The notes: a model not told the origin generated them from the letters alone. A DNA stretch of 64,000 bases from Coriobacteriaceae bacterium AM48-5 (GCA_027669525.1 JAQEDJ010000001.1:1-64000); one strand, 5' to 3'; counted from the first letter of the stretch, positions 35,926-46,244 are shown. Translations and numbers: made by a program.

Positions 35926-36660
35926 GTGTCAGCTGAAAAGACGCCGTGTATCTCGGCTATCGATACGACGAACTTTGCGCGCCAGATTGTGCTGGACTTT
36001 GAGTTTGCGCCGGTGCCAAAGCAGCGCCAGCGCCGTGGACTGCGCAATGAGATTATCGAGGTCGGTGCCGTTAAGCTCGATTACCACGGCAACGTTATGG
36101 GCGAGTTCTCGCAGTTTGTACAGACGGAATTTACCGAAGGCGTTGCGTTCCCCGTTCGCGAGCTTACGGGGATATCGGCCGTGGACACCGCGATGGCCGA
36201 TCCGCTCTATGTGGTGATTAAAAGGCTCAGTGATTGGATCGGTCGCTACTCCGCCCAGGTGGTCTGTTGGAGCGGGGCGGACCGTCGACAGCTTTTGACC
36301 GAGTGCCAGGCAAAGCACATCGATCTTTCCGCATTTCCTGCGGACTGGGCCGACCTGCAGGCGTTTTACACCTCGATCATGGACGTGGGCAGCCACGGGC
36401 GCGTCTCTTTGAGTGACGCGGCAACGTGGTTTGGCATCGAGTTCGACGAGTCGACGGGCCACGCCCACAGCGCCCTGGCCGATGCACGCGTGACCGCTAA
36501 GCTGCTCAAGCAGATGATGGAGGGGGACTATCATGTGAGTTCGCGCGCCCAGGAGATCCGCCAGCGGTGGGGGATGGGCGAGCGAGTCCAGACGCACCTT
36601 TCCAAGAAGTGCCCCGAGCTGGGAGACCTGCTGTTGAAGCTGAAGGCGGAGGGGAGGTAG
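35926..36660 (+). CDS. DnaQ-like (DEDDh) 3'-5' exonuclease domain protein
   Basis: The GTG at 35926 has ACGGAGAAAGG upstream and gives MSAEKTPCISAID. The exonuclease core is IVLDFEFAP (Asp/Glu pair), NEIIEVGAVKLD, a middle Asp region (WSGADRRQLL) and HSALADARVTAKLL near the end. It resembles stand-alone DEDDh exonucleases such as KapD/ERI-1-like proteins. It may trim RNA or DNA ends; its role is unknown. It sits in the accessory island after the second ATPase. Confidence 0.83.
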   Translation: MSAEKTPCISAIDTTNFARQIVLDFEFAPVPKQRQRRGLRNEIIEVGAVKLDYHGNVMGEFSQFVQTEFTEGVAFPVRELTGISAVDTAMADPLYVVIKRLSDWIGRYSAQVVCWSGADRRQLLTECQAKHIDLSAFPADWADLQAFYTSIMDVGSHGRVSLSDAATWFGIEFDESTGHAHSALADARVTAKLLKQMMEGDYHVSSRAQEIRQRWGMGERVQTHLSKKCPELGDLLLKLKAEGR

Positions 36661-36722
36661 GGGGCTCATTTGACGACAAGCGGACGGAATGGTTGCGCGA
36701 AGGATTCTAGGACCAGCAGCAG

Positions 36723-36994
36723 ATGACAGCGTTTGGGATTCTACTCAAGGACACGCTGACATCCGCCGAGACCAAGCGGGTCAAGAGTATGGACATCGAG
36801 ATGGCATCCATTGTCGAAGAACGGCTTGCTAACATGATTCGCTGGATGGGCAGGTATAGACCCGTGACGCTGTGCGCGTTATCGTGCACAATGAGGCGTA
36901 CAGGCTGCCAGAGGCGAACTGTTCCGGCGAGGTTCTGAGCAACTGCATCATCGAGATTATCGAGTACTTCTACGAGAGGGATTTTGCGGCGTAG
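36723..36994 (+). CDS. Small uncharacterised protein (frame broken near 36873)
   Basis: The first part reads MTAFGILLKDTLTSAETKRVKSMDIEMASIVEERL, and after a shift near 36873 the frame continues DAVRVIVHNEAYRLPEANCSGEVLSNCIIEIIEYFYERDFAA to a stop at 36994. One restored G (CCCGTG to CCCGGTG) yields a coherent 90-residue protein. I do not recognise the family. It lies between the exonuclease and the large uncharacterised protein, with about 40 bases to the latter. An ATG at 36723 without a strong ribosome site makes the start uncertain. Confidence 0.45.
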
Positions 36995-37032
36995 AGCAAT
37001 CTAATAATACGCGTTTGCAGGAGGAAGCCGGT

Positions 37033-39395
37033 ATGGCAGACGAACTTGTTTTTAGTGGTGGCGAGATAGTTTACACCATGCCTCAACTGCCCAAAGTTGC
37101 ATCTGTGCCGCTGAACGGCAGCGCCGTGCTGGTTGGTTTTAAGGACGCTCCCGATGGGGAGGAGGTCCTCTTTGATTTTGACCCTCGGGCTGAAAAGGCT
37201 ACGAAGCTCGACTATGAACTTGCGGCCGTTAGCGGGCTCCTCACGGGCACGTTGAACATCCTTTGGCAGAAAGACTTCAACCTAGAGGGCGCCAAAGAGT
37301 GGGGCGACAAGAAGGTTGGCAAATTCGTTCTTACGATTGCCAAGTCTGTGGGTATGACAAAGGCGGATGCAACTCTAGAAGACGCTATTCGCTTTCTAGA
37401 GAAAGGGTTTCCTCTTGCCGCGGATAAGCTGACTGCCGAGTTTGGCGGCGGGCTCCAACATCATCTGTGGGATTTTTCGCACCACCCGAGCTTGGTTGGC
37501 CTTGCGTGTTCGATTCTCTCGCAGTTCACGTGCAAAGGCTATGGTACCGATACGGCCGGCCGGTTTGTCGCCTTTGACCTGCCTGCCGCCGCCTTCGATC
37601 CCGACTGCCCTCTTATAGGCAGGAACGTTCCAGAGAAGATCGCGTTTGGCATTCTGTTCTGGGCGATGCATCTCGTGAGCGACATGGCGGGGTCTAGTTC
37701 AAACCCCGGTAAGGGGACGGGTGTTCCCGGCGTCGTGCTGTCCCTGCTAAAGGAGCTCTCCTCTCTGCCTATTTTTCAAGACATACAGATTGCCTATAAG
37801 GGCGAGGATATTCGCATTCAGCAATGGATCTCAAAGCTGTTTAACGGAACGGCGTTCAAAACCGAGGACGGCAAGCCCATTCGTTTCGACCTTCGGACGG
37901 AAGTCGGTCTTCTCGATCAGGCTTTAAGCCAGGTGCCAGCAGTCGTGGCCAACGAGGTTATCGTTCGTTGTCTCTACATGTTTTCAAGGCTCAAGGCCGA
38001 GCTAGAACGTTGCGAAGTGAGCAAGGTTTCCGGCTTGCGCAAGCTCAAGGCTTCGCATTTCATGCCCTACAACAGCAAGGCCCTCACTCGCATGGTCACG
38101 GTTTCGAGCACTTCGTTTGTTTTGGCGAATCTGGCGACGGCGGCGGTCAGGGCGGGTATCGAATGCGAGGGGAACAAGGTTGTTTTCGCCCAGAAGTTCT
38201 TCTTGCGAATAAACTACGTTGGAGTTGGACGCCTTGCGTTTGCCCTCCATGCCGACTGGGGCTATATGGCGGAGGAAATGTCCGAGCTTGGGCTGAGCGC
38301 GCCAGACGCCGCCAGGATATCTTCGATGGATTCCACTTTTATAGCCTAGATAGAGAAACGACGAGGATTGCCTTTTCGCTGAAGCTTGCCGCCATCAACT
38401 ACGACTGCGGGAACGAGAAGAACGAAGTGCGCAAAGGGCAAAAGAGGAGCTGGGCTCGCGCGTGGCGGGATTCGGTCGCGGATGGCCCAGGCATAGATGC
38501 AGACAGCTACTTTTTGAGCGAGGAAGATGCGTGCGGAGCCCTTGAGGCTATTTCGCGGCAGCGAGGCGGTAAGGTGCGCGCCCTGCTGGTTGCACAGGAG
38601 TTAGTTGAGTTTTGCCCCTATTCGCAGCTGGGAGATGAAGAGAAGAAGGAATACAAAGGTTTGAAGGAGAGTGGGTCTTGGGTTAAAGATGAATTTCCCA
38701 GGAGACAAGACGCTGTTGATTTGGACGCCATACGTTCCCTCGAGAAGCGATGTAAGGCGCGCATTCGCGGGCTTTCAGGCGCGTTGCCAAAGTTTTTGGT
38801 GGGCGGAGCCATCACCGCGGTGGTGGCCGTGGGCACTGGAGGAGCTGCCGCGGTGGTCGCTCCAAATATCGCTGTCGGTATCTTTGGAGGCTCGTTTGTC
38901 GGCCTCCACGGAGCTGCGCTTGTCAATGCGAGCCTTGCCGCTGCTGGCGGCGGCGCCTTGGCCGCCGGCGGCATGGGTATGGCTGGCGGCACCGCTTTAA
39001 TTGCGGGCGGCGGCGCTGCGCTTGGCCTTTTGGGTTCTGGCGGCGTTGCCCTGGCGGCGTCGATGGGGGAGGACTATGCTCAGTTCGTGCTCGTTGAATG
39101 CTCAAGGCTTCTCGCATTTCTTGATGTGGCAACTGACCGCTGCCCGCATGAGGGGGCCATTTTGGTGCGGAAAGCAGCCGAGGCCGTGCAGCGCGGCATC
39201 GCTGGCATTGAAGAAGATGTCGAAAAGGAGAACGGAAAGGGAAATCGCAAGGATGGCAAGTTACTTAAGCAACTGAAGAAGGGTCTTGGGTATTTGACTT
39301 CGACCCTTAAGCAGATCGAGAAGATGCAGAGGCGCCTTGGCACCGCCGGTGAGGGTGAGCTGCTCAACAGCTTGCCGGCATCGGGCGATGAATAG
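37033..39395 (+). CDS. Large uncharacterised protein with a C-terminal Gly/Ala-rich hydrophobic segment (frame broken near 38324)
   Basis: ATG 37033 follows GGAGGAAG. The N-terminal two thirds include LDYELAAVSGLLTGTLNILW, FGGGLQHHLWDFSHHPSLVGL and HLVSDMAGSSSNPGKGTGVPG. These recall a widespread but unnamed protein family in gut Firmicutes (recalled, not checked). Near 38324 one G is missing (AGGGAT to AGGAT), and the frame continues DIFDGFHFYSLDRETTR. Residues roughly 580-680 form a long Gly/Ala-rich hydrophobic stretch (two or three membrane passes), then a charged coiled tail. Total about 787 residues. Possible membrane effector; function unknown. Confidence 0.6.
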
Positions 39396-39876
39396 GTACA
39401 CTGCATATTGATGCCCCGGGAATGGCCTCTGATACAAGTCGCCGGGGCTCATTTTGTTTTAACGCAAGCTCTATGCCGGTGAGCTTGTTTTCGATGCCAC
39501 TTGTCGAGGCTGAGTGCAGGTCGGCGACTTGCTCGATGTCTGATTTGCCCTTCGATCAGTTCTTGTCGAGTTTCTTTGGGCGGGAGAGGCAGCGATCTAG
39601 ATATCCGCTCTTGGCATATGAGATAAGAAGCTCGTAAGACTGTGGCAATGTCAAAAGGCATACACAAGTGTCAGTCTTTTGACATCGTATGATTTTGGGG
39701 AGTGGCGTGCAGCTATCGCGCGCCACCATGACGGCGTAAGTGTTTGCTTTCGTTGTAGAATCTAACGATATGAGCATCCCGGTTGCTCCAGTGCTTCGAT
39801 GCTCTGCCTTTAGCGCCCTCCGCTCAGTGGAGGACTGACTGCAAACGGCGTAAACAAGACAAGGGGGATTGCGCAA
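39396..39876. other. Intergenic region before the DUF262 gene
   Basis: It holds the terminator-like hairpin at 39412-39460, a GTCAAAAG...CTTTTGAC inverted pair at about 39649-39681, and the probable promoter and leader of the DUF262 gene. The gene start is preceded by AAGGGGGAT. No gene is supported; minus-strand open frames here lack recognisable domains. Confidence 0.4.
39412..39460 (+). terminator. Terminator hairpin with a loop shared with 35715-35765
   Basis: GCCCCGG pairs with CCGGGGC around GAATGGCCTCTGATACAAGTCG, followed by TCATTTTGTTTT. It follows the large uncharacterised gene by about 20 bases. Confidence 0.7.
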
Positions 39877-41990
39877 ATGAAAGCAACCGAGGCGAATCTG
39901 CTCGACCTTATGGGCGTGGCGAAGATGCAGTTCGTCATTCCCGTGTACCAGCGAGTTTACTCGTGGAGTGTAAAAGAGTGCGAGGTTCTTTGGGATGACG
40001 TCATGCGAGCGGGTCGCGATGGCGTATCGCACTTCGTGGGGTCGATGCTTTATATCCCCGAGTCCGAGAGCTCTGCCACGAGTATTTCGCGCGTGCTTCT
40101 GATTGACGGGCAGCAGCGCATGACGACGTTTTCGTTGATGATCGCTGCTTTGGCTGACTATCTGGAGAGCAACCCCGACAAGGCCGGCTTCCTTGGAGAC
40201 CTCAAGGTCTCTGCGCTGCGGAAGAACTACCTTTTTAACGATGATGACTACAGCGGTCTGGCGCGCTACAAGCTGGTGCTCTCGCAGGACGATAAAGAGA
40301 CACTGTTCTCCATCGTGTCTGGGTCTCCCGTGCCAGATGAAAAATCGGATCGCATTGTCGAGAATCATGCGTTCTTCCGTGAAAAGATGCACGGGAAATC
40401 ATTCGACCCTGCAAGGCTTTGGGCGGGGCTAAACCGCGTGCAGGTCATCGACACCAAGCTCACCGCGGGCGTTGATAATGCTCAGCTCATATTTGAGTCC
40501 ATGAACTCCAAGGGCAAGCCGCTCACGCCTATTGACCTCATTCGTAACTTCGTTCTTATGTCTCTTCCCAATGACGAGCAGACCAAGCTTTACGAGGGTT
40601 ACTGGCACCCGCTCGAGCGCTTGTTCGGAAAAGGCGGCGAAGAAGAGTTCAATGCATTTATCTGGTACTGGCTGTGGCTCAAGGTTCCCAATAGGATGCC
40701 AAAGGAAAACGAGGCCTACTACGAGTTCAAACGCTATTTCGCTGATGACTACGATGGGGATACCGAGGGCCTGCTGAAGGAGCTCCGCGAATATGCGCAA
40801 AGATATGCCAGGTTGTTCCTTGGCGAGGAGAAAGACGATGGCCTGCACCAAGTATTCGGCAGAATCGTAAGCCTTGATGTGAAGCAGATCAGGCCTCTTT
40901 TGATGCTGCTTTACTCGGTTTACGAGGGAAATATGTTAAACCACAATGCGTTTTTGCGTATCTGCGAGACTATCGAGTCGTTCCTGTTCAGGCGGGCGGT
41001 TTGCGGCAGGCTTACCACGGGCCTAAATAATTTCTTTGCCGGCATGTATCGCAACCTCGAGCAGCAGGACGATATAGAGGAGTACGTTACGGCGATGCTC
41101 CTTATCCACAGCAGCGGTATGACTGCGTACTTCCCGACAGACGAGCATTTTGTCGAGGAGTTTAAGACGCGTGACTGCTACAACCGCTTCTCCAAAAAGC
41201 GCTATTACCTGGAGCGCATGGAGAACTGGCACCACCCGAAGGAGCCCATCTCGGCTGACAATTACCAAATCGAGCACGTCATGCCCCAGACGATCGACGG
41301 TGAACATGGCTGGAAGGAATCGCTTGGCGAGAACTGGGAAGACATCCACGACAGGTTATGCAACAACCTGGGCAACCTTACGCTGACGGGCTACAACCAG
41401 GAGTACTCAAACCGGTCGTTCTCGGACAAGCTCAATCTTCCGAACGTGGGACTTAAATGCAGCCCGCTCTACCTAAACAAGTCGATCGCCTCGCATGAAA
41501 AATGGAGCGAGGAGGAGATTAGGCAGCGTGCGGACGATCTGGCGAAAGAGGCGTGCGAGATATGGAAATATCCCGACCTTCCGGCAGACGTCGTCGACAA
41601 GTACCGTCCTTCTCGTGGGGAGTCTGACGAGGCGCCTATCTGGACCTTGCAAGAGAACCATCCAACCTTTGCCGAGGGCGGGCTTAATCAAAAACTGTTC
41701 GAGGAGATACGCGAGTCTATCCTCAACGCCAATCCTTCGTGGGAATCCTATATGGCCAAGTACTACGTAGGATTCAGGTCGGGCAAACGGAAGTTGCATG
41801 CCGTGCTGGAAGGCAGGACTAGCAACGGCGGCTGGATTGCCGTTGGCTTGGCAAAGAGTGTGGATGATCTAATGGATCCAGAGGACATGTGCCAGGATAA
41901 ACGCACGCAGGGTGGATTTGGCCGGGCCTACCGACCTATGTTGCCCTTCGGAGTGCCGATGACATTCCCGCGGTACTCGATCTTATATAG
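39877..41990 (+). CDS. DUF262-DUF1524 protein, GmrSD/BrxU-like type IV restriction candidate (frame broken near 41930)
   Basis: The N-terminal DUF262 domain has FVIPVYQRVYSWSVKECEVLWDD and the nucleotide-site motif LIDGQQRMTTFSLM near residue 75. The DUF1524 HNH domain has YQIEHVMPQT near 462 and NLGNLTLTGYNQEYSNRSF near 497. A DUF5655-like C-terminus follows. Near 41930 one G is missing (GGGG to GGG); restored, the end reads GLPTYVALRSADDIPAVLDLI and stops at 41990. As read, the frame runs into the next gene. GmrSD enzymes cut modified phage DNA. Target here unknown. Confidence 0.83.
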
Positions 41991-42065
41991 CAGTGCTAGG
42001 TTGAAGGCCGGGAGTCTAATTCTCGACCTTCGCCAGCTTAAAATCGTAGAGGCTCATCCGCCCGT

Positions 42066-42489
42066 TTACACCCCCGCAATTCCGCGCGTCGCGCTTAGCA
42101 GCTCATATTCCCTCTGGCTCCACTGACGCAGTTCGGCAGTCTCGACGGCATCGCGGCACAGGTCCAGGAACACCTCGGCGCCCTCGCAGAAGCACTCACG
42201 GACAAAGGCACCGGATCCGTCCGCAACGCACGTGCCGTCTGCAAACAGCTTCCAACTCGACGGCTCGCGCGAGTCGTCTCCGAGCAGTTTGATCTGCAAC
42301 ACATGCGGATTACCGCCGGCGCAGAGCTCTTCCTCGAGCTTCTTCACCGTAAAGCGCATCTGGTGGGAGAGGCCGCTCTTAACCATGGCCGAGGCATAGC
42401 CGTTCGGCTCGTCTAGAAGATGCATTCGTTTTGGTTTGGCTGCCAGGTTGTGGAAGTTGCGCTCGCTGCGCACAGAGAAATTGTCCATA
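42066..42489 (-). CDS. Uncharacterised small protein
   Basis: ATG at 42489 (minus) follows AAAGGAGTCCGT, giving MDNFSVRSERNFHNLAAKPKRMHLLDEPNGYASAMVKSG. The protein is about 140 residues, with no membrane segment and several Cys residues. The longer upstream open frame has no ribosome site. I do not recognise the family. It is convergent with the DUF262 gene. Confidence 0.55.
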
Positions 42490-42856
42490 CGGACTCCTTT
42501 CATCGATGTTGGCAGGGCCACCGTGCCTCTTGGCCGGTTGGCGTCGGGATCGTGGAGCCAACTCTCTACCCCGACTCTGGATAAAACGCGCCCGCTCCTT
42601 GCGGGCACGATGGAGTCTATCAGCGTGCGCGGACACAAATCAAGCGCCGCCTGCGAAATGATGTGCAGACGGCGCTTGATTTTGCCGGCTGCTGTTAGGC
42701 TTAAATCCGAAAAAGTGTCGAAATATCCCGTGTAAAAGTACGGAAAAGTGTCGTAATACACACTTCAAAATCTCGAAAAAGTGTCGAAATGAGCACCTAG
42801 CAACCACGGAAAAGTGTATCCTAGTGCTAAAACAGCACGTAATAAGGGGTACGCTT
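42490..42856. promoter_or_regulatory. Intergenic region with a hairpin and the array before the third ATPase gene
   Basis: It contains a stem at 42637-42683 (AATCAAGCGCCG/CGGCGCTTGATT) that could terminate transcription in either direction, then the repeat array at 42708-42822. A promoter is not clear. TAAGGGGT precedes the ATG at 42857. Confidence 0.45.
42708..42822 (+). repeat. Four direct repeats with a 33-base period upstream of the third ATPase gene
   Basis: Units begin at 42708, 42741, 42774 and 42807 with CGAAAAAGTGTCG, CGGAAAAGTGTCG, CGAAAAAGTGTCG and CGGAAAAGTGTAT. The strict 33-base spacing, close to three helical turns, would place binding sites on one face of the DNA. The array ends about 35 bases before the gene start. 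Confidence 0.88.
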
Positions 42857-44176
42857 ATGCTACAGAGAAAAGCGAAAGCACAGTTTGAATCTTGGCTTGC
42901 CTCGTCGCCCAACAAGGCTCTTTTGGTCAAGGCGCCCGACAGGTAGGAAAGTCATATTTGGTCAACGTCTTTGCAAGCGAATCGTTCGAAAACGTCGTGA
43001 CGTTCGACCTTATCGCCGACGCGTCCGTGCGCGATTCGTTTTTGGCGGCGAAAAGCGCGGATGACCTGCTTATGCGCATGTCTATTGCTGCAACGCAGCC
43101 GATGGTTGCGAACAAGACCGTTGTGGTCATCGACGAGGTGCAGCGATGCCCCAACGTAGTGACGTTTATCAAATACCTGGTCCAGCGCGGCGACTGTCGA
43201 TACATCCTTACCGGATCGCTCCTTGGCGTTGAGCTCGAGGGCATCGATTCCCTGCCGGTGGGGTATGTCGAGCAGGTCCAGATGTACCCGCTCGACTTTG
43301 AGGAGTTCTGCTGGGCAAGCGGCGTTGCTGCCGGAGCGTTTGACATGCTCAGGGGTTGTCTAAAGGACGAAAAGGAGCTCCCCGGCTATCTGTATGACCG
43401 CTTGCTCAATCTGTTCCATCAGTATGTGGTGGTGGGGGGCATGCCCGACGCGGTCAATTCCTTCTTGGCGACGCGCAATGTCGACGAGGTTCGAAACATC
43501 CATCGCGATCTTCACGCCCTGTATCGCGATGACATCGCAAAGTACGCTCCGCCTGAGCTACGCTTGGTTATTCGCGATATCTATGATCTGATTCCCAGCG
43601 AGGCCGGCTCCAAAAACAAGCGATTCAAACTGTCATCGATTAACGGTGTCAAACGTTTTTCGCAGGTGACAGATCATTTTCTCTGGCTATCGGAGGCGGG
43701 TGTCGCGCTTCCCGTCTATAACGTAACGGCGCCCGTGGCACCCCTTTTATTGGGGGAGCAACGAAATCTGTTCAAGCTGTTTTACTTGGACACCGGAATG
43801 CTCATGTCGTCGTATTCCAAAAGGGTCGCCCAAGCGTTTTTGATGGGGAGGCGGAAGACGCCTTTGGCATGAACATGGGGGCGGCGTTTGAGGGCTTCGT
43901 TGCCCAAGAGCTCAAGGCTCATGGATTTAGATTGCGCTACTTTACGTCCAAAAAGGTCGGTGAGCTCGATTTTGTGGAAGAGACGTTCGATGGGGAAGTG
44001 TTTGCCATCGAGGTCAAATCGGGCAAGAGTTTTAAGTCCCACGCGGCGCTCGATAACGCATTGGCAACGAAGGGCTACGGAATCGATCGCGCCTGGTACT
44101 TGCGGAATGTAATCTTCACCGCGATGGTGACGTGCTGTATCTGCCCATCTTTATGGCAGGGCTTTTGGAGCCGTAA
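42857..44176 (+). CDS. AAA_14 ATPase with DUF4143 nuclease-like domain (second of two; three frame breaks)
   Basis: ATG 42857 begins MLQRKAKAQFESWLASSPNKALLVKG, then ARQVGKSYLVNVF (Walker A) after one restored G near 42932. Walker B is TVVVIDEVQRCP and the sensor ILTGSLLG. The DUF4143 half has YLDTGMLM and, after a second break near 43855 (a run of five Gs read as four), FGMNMGAAFEGFVAQELKAHGF. The nuclease-like pair is ELDFVEETFDGEVFAIEVKSG. A third break near 44110 leads to GDVLYLPIFMAGLLEP and a stop at 44176. The whole protein is about 440 residues. Own repeat array upstream. Confidence 0.8.
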
Positions 44177-44213
44177 CGTGCCGTCGGCTCTTCCGGCCTT
44201 CCCTTAACCCTCA

Positions 44214-45190
44214 CTACTCGTCGTCTCCGTCGTTGGGGTCGCCCTTGAGGGTGTTGATGTCCAGGTACTGGTTGTCATCCTCTGCTTTCTGCGTTGCCGA
44301 TTCGGACGCGGTGGGGCCGCGGAACAGCTGGAATCCCTCAAATGCGATCATGCCGAGCAGGGCGATGATGATGGCGATAAAAACAACCTTTGCCGCCTGC
44401 GAAAACTCCGAAAAGCGTGGCGGTTCTTCTTTGGTGTGGTAATCGGCAGCGCGCTCATCGTCGGTGCCGTGGGTATACGACGATGCCGAGGCTGCCTTTA
44501 CGCTCGCTTGGTTGTAATCGGGAGCGGGCGTGGCGGCAAACGGGTCGCGAGGATAGCCGCTCGACGTTTGGCCGTAATCCTCGGTTTCGATGCGACCGGC
44601 GTCAGCATAGCCATCGGAATAATCGGAATATGCCGCACCGCCCTCATAGCCCGCGGCGCTCGTGTTGGCGGCAAAAAGCGGATTAACTGGAACGTCGAGC
44701 GCCGGCATGCCGGTAGAGGTCTCATCCAGATCGGCTGCAGCCCAGGAATCGTAGGCAACCTGATGGGCAACGGGCTCATCGAGCCTTGTGACCGGAGGCT
44801 TGCGTGCCGCAGGAACAGGCAACTGCCGGGCGCTGTACATAACGGTGCTGTCGGCCGATTTGCCTGCGTCGCTGCAGCGAGAAATGCCGCCGTCTCGGAC
44901 GGGTCGCTTGCGGGGCGGGGAGTGGGTGTGGGCGCAGACGCGGGCGTCGAAACAGGCGACTGCGCAGGAGCCGGCGCAGATGCGGGCTTAGGCGCAAGTG
45001 CGGGATTGGGGCTTGACGGGCGAGCCCCACCGCCCATGAGTTCGTCGGCGGTCCACGGGCGATCATCCATCACGTCGTCAAGGCTCAGCGAAAACAGGTC
45101 GTCTTCACCCTCATCGAACATGCGGTGCACATGTCCACCAATTGCCGGAATCAATCCGCGACCGGTGCATGATGCCTTGCTCAACGCCAT
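44214..45190 (-). CDS. Single-pass membrane protein of unknown function (frame broken near 44838)
   Basis: ATG at 45190 follows AAAGGGTGG and gives MALSKASCTGRGLIPAIGG, then an acidic stretch (FDEGEDDLFSLSLDDVMDD), a Pro/Ala/Ser/Thr-rich linker, and after a shift near 44838 (LPVPAARKPPVTRLDEPVAH) a Tyr/Ser/Asp-rich region. A single hydrophobic helix, VVFIAIIIALLGMIAFEGF, lies near the C-terminus, followed by a short acidic tail. About 325 residues. The layout suggests a tail-anchored or type II membrane protein with a disordered cytoplasmic part. No family recognised. Confidence 0.6.
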
Positions 45191-45313
45191 TCTGTTCCAC
45201 CCTTTCGAAATACTAATGACATCGATTATATGGAACTTTCCAAGCGGCTCGGTCTTGGATTCATGCTTTCCAGAACTCGCGCCCAAAAGGGGAGGGGCAA
45301 TCCAGGCGAGTGC

Positions 45314-45967
45314 CTACTTGTCGCCTGTTGCCGCCTTGGCCTCATTGAGGTAGCTATAGAAGCTGTACTTGGAGATGCCAAAGAACTCGCAGGCGCGCTC
45401 GCTCGACTTGGAAATGAGGAAGGCGCCGCGACGGTCGAGGTAGCCAATGGCACGAATGCGCTCGTCTTTGGTCATGAGTGCCGCGGGCTTGCCCACAAAC
45501 TGTTCGCACTCGTGCAGCAGGTCCTCGAGCAGGTCGCCGATGTTCTTGGTAATGGGCTCGGGCTCGGTGTAGCCCGTGCCGCCGGTGCCGGTAAAGGCGT
45601 CGAGCGAACGCTCAAAAGCCTTCATAAGCGTAATGTCAAAGTTGATGCCCAAAATGCCGACGGGCTTGCCCTCATCGTTGCGGATAAAGATGGTCGAGGA
45701 CTTGAGCAGCTTGCCATCGGCGGTTTTGGTGAGGTACGGCTCGCGGTCGTGCACGTCGGCGGTGCCCTCGTGCATGGATTCAAGCACAATATGGCTGGGG
45801 CCGTCACCCAGTTTGCGCCCGCTGACGTGGCCGTTTTCGATCACTACGATGGAGCGGTCCACGTCCTCGGTCTCCAGGTCGTGGACGACGACTTCGCAGT
45901 TGGGGCCAAATTGGAGCGCCAGGCCGTGTGCAAGGCGCTTGTAAAACTCAATCTGTGCGGGGGTCAT
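45314..45967 (-). CDS. YheO/DauR-type transcriptional regulator (second copy)
   Basis: ATG 45967 follows AGGAAGG. A YheO PAS-like domain (FGPNCEVVVHDLETEDVDRSIVVIENGHVSGRKLGDGPS) and a second part TIFIRNDEGKPVGILGINFDITLM are followed by a C-terminal HTH (YLDRRGAFLISKSSERACEFFGISKYSFYSYLNEA). It is divergent from ygeX, its likely target, with inverted motifs in the gap. It resembles, but is clearly distinct from, the regulator at 29766-30422. Confidence 0.87.
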   Translation of the reverse strand: MTPAQIEFYKRLAHGLALQFGPNCEVVVHDLETEDVDRSIVVIENGHVSGRKLGDGPSHIVLESMHEGTADVHDREPYLTKTADGKLLKSSTIFIRNDEGKPVGILGINFDITLMKAFERSLDAFTGTGGTGYTEPEPITKNIGDLLEDLLHECEQFVGKPAALMTKDERIRAIGYLDRRGAFLISKSSERACEFFGISKYSFYSYLNEAKAATGDK

Positions 45968-46244
45968 GGGTGCCTTCCTAAAAATTAGATTGGGCACACT
46001 TTGCCATAAACCACACTTGACCGCAAACAAATCCATCAACAAGGCAATTCATGACCGTTCGGCGCCGAAAAAGTACCGATTACGGCAACAAACAATTTGT
46101 TAGGTTTACCAATCAAAAAGTGTGATAGAACAGTGCTAACAAACTTTTTGTTTGGCATCCACATAAAAGTTCAGTCGCATGAATGGGAATGGGCTGAAAC
46201 GCGTATGCGGGGGCCGGCAAGAGAGAACTTAAGGAGTTCACCGT
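45968..46244 (+). promoter_or_regulatory. Divergent control region between the regulator and ygeX
   Basis: Two related motifs in opposite orientation lie at 46089-46103 (CAAACAATTTGTTAG) and 46136-46154 (CTAACAAACTTTTTGTTTG), 32 bases apart. They are candidate operators for the adjacent YheO-type regulator. AAGGAG at 46229-46235 serves ygeX. Confidence 0.45.

Noticed and set aside
39556..40392. Minus-strand open frame at the start of the DUF262 gene
   Set aside because: Half of it is antisense to the conserved DUF262 domain and the other half is intergenic; no motif seen.
42708..42822. CRISPR array
   Set aside because: The repeated part is only about 13 bases with variable remainder, there are four units, no cas genes, and the array sits at a promoter. 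Operator-like repeats fit better.
42857..44176. Calling the third ATPase gene a pseudogene
   Set aside because: All three breaks are single-base losses like those in essential ribosomal genes, and every motif is intact.
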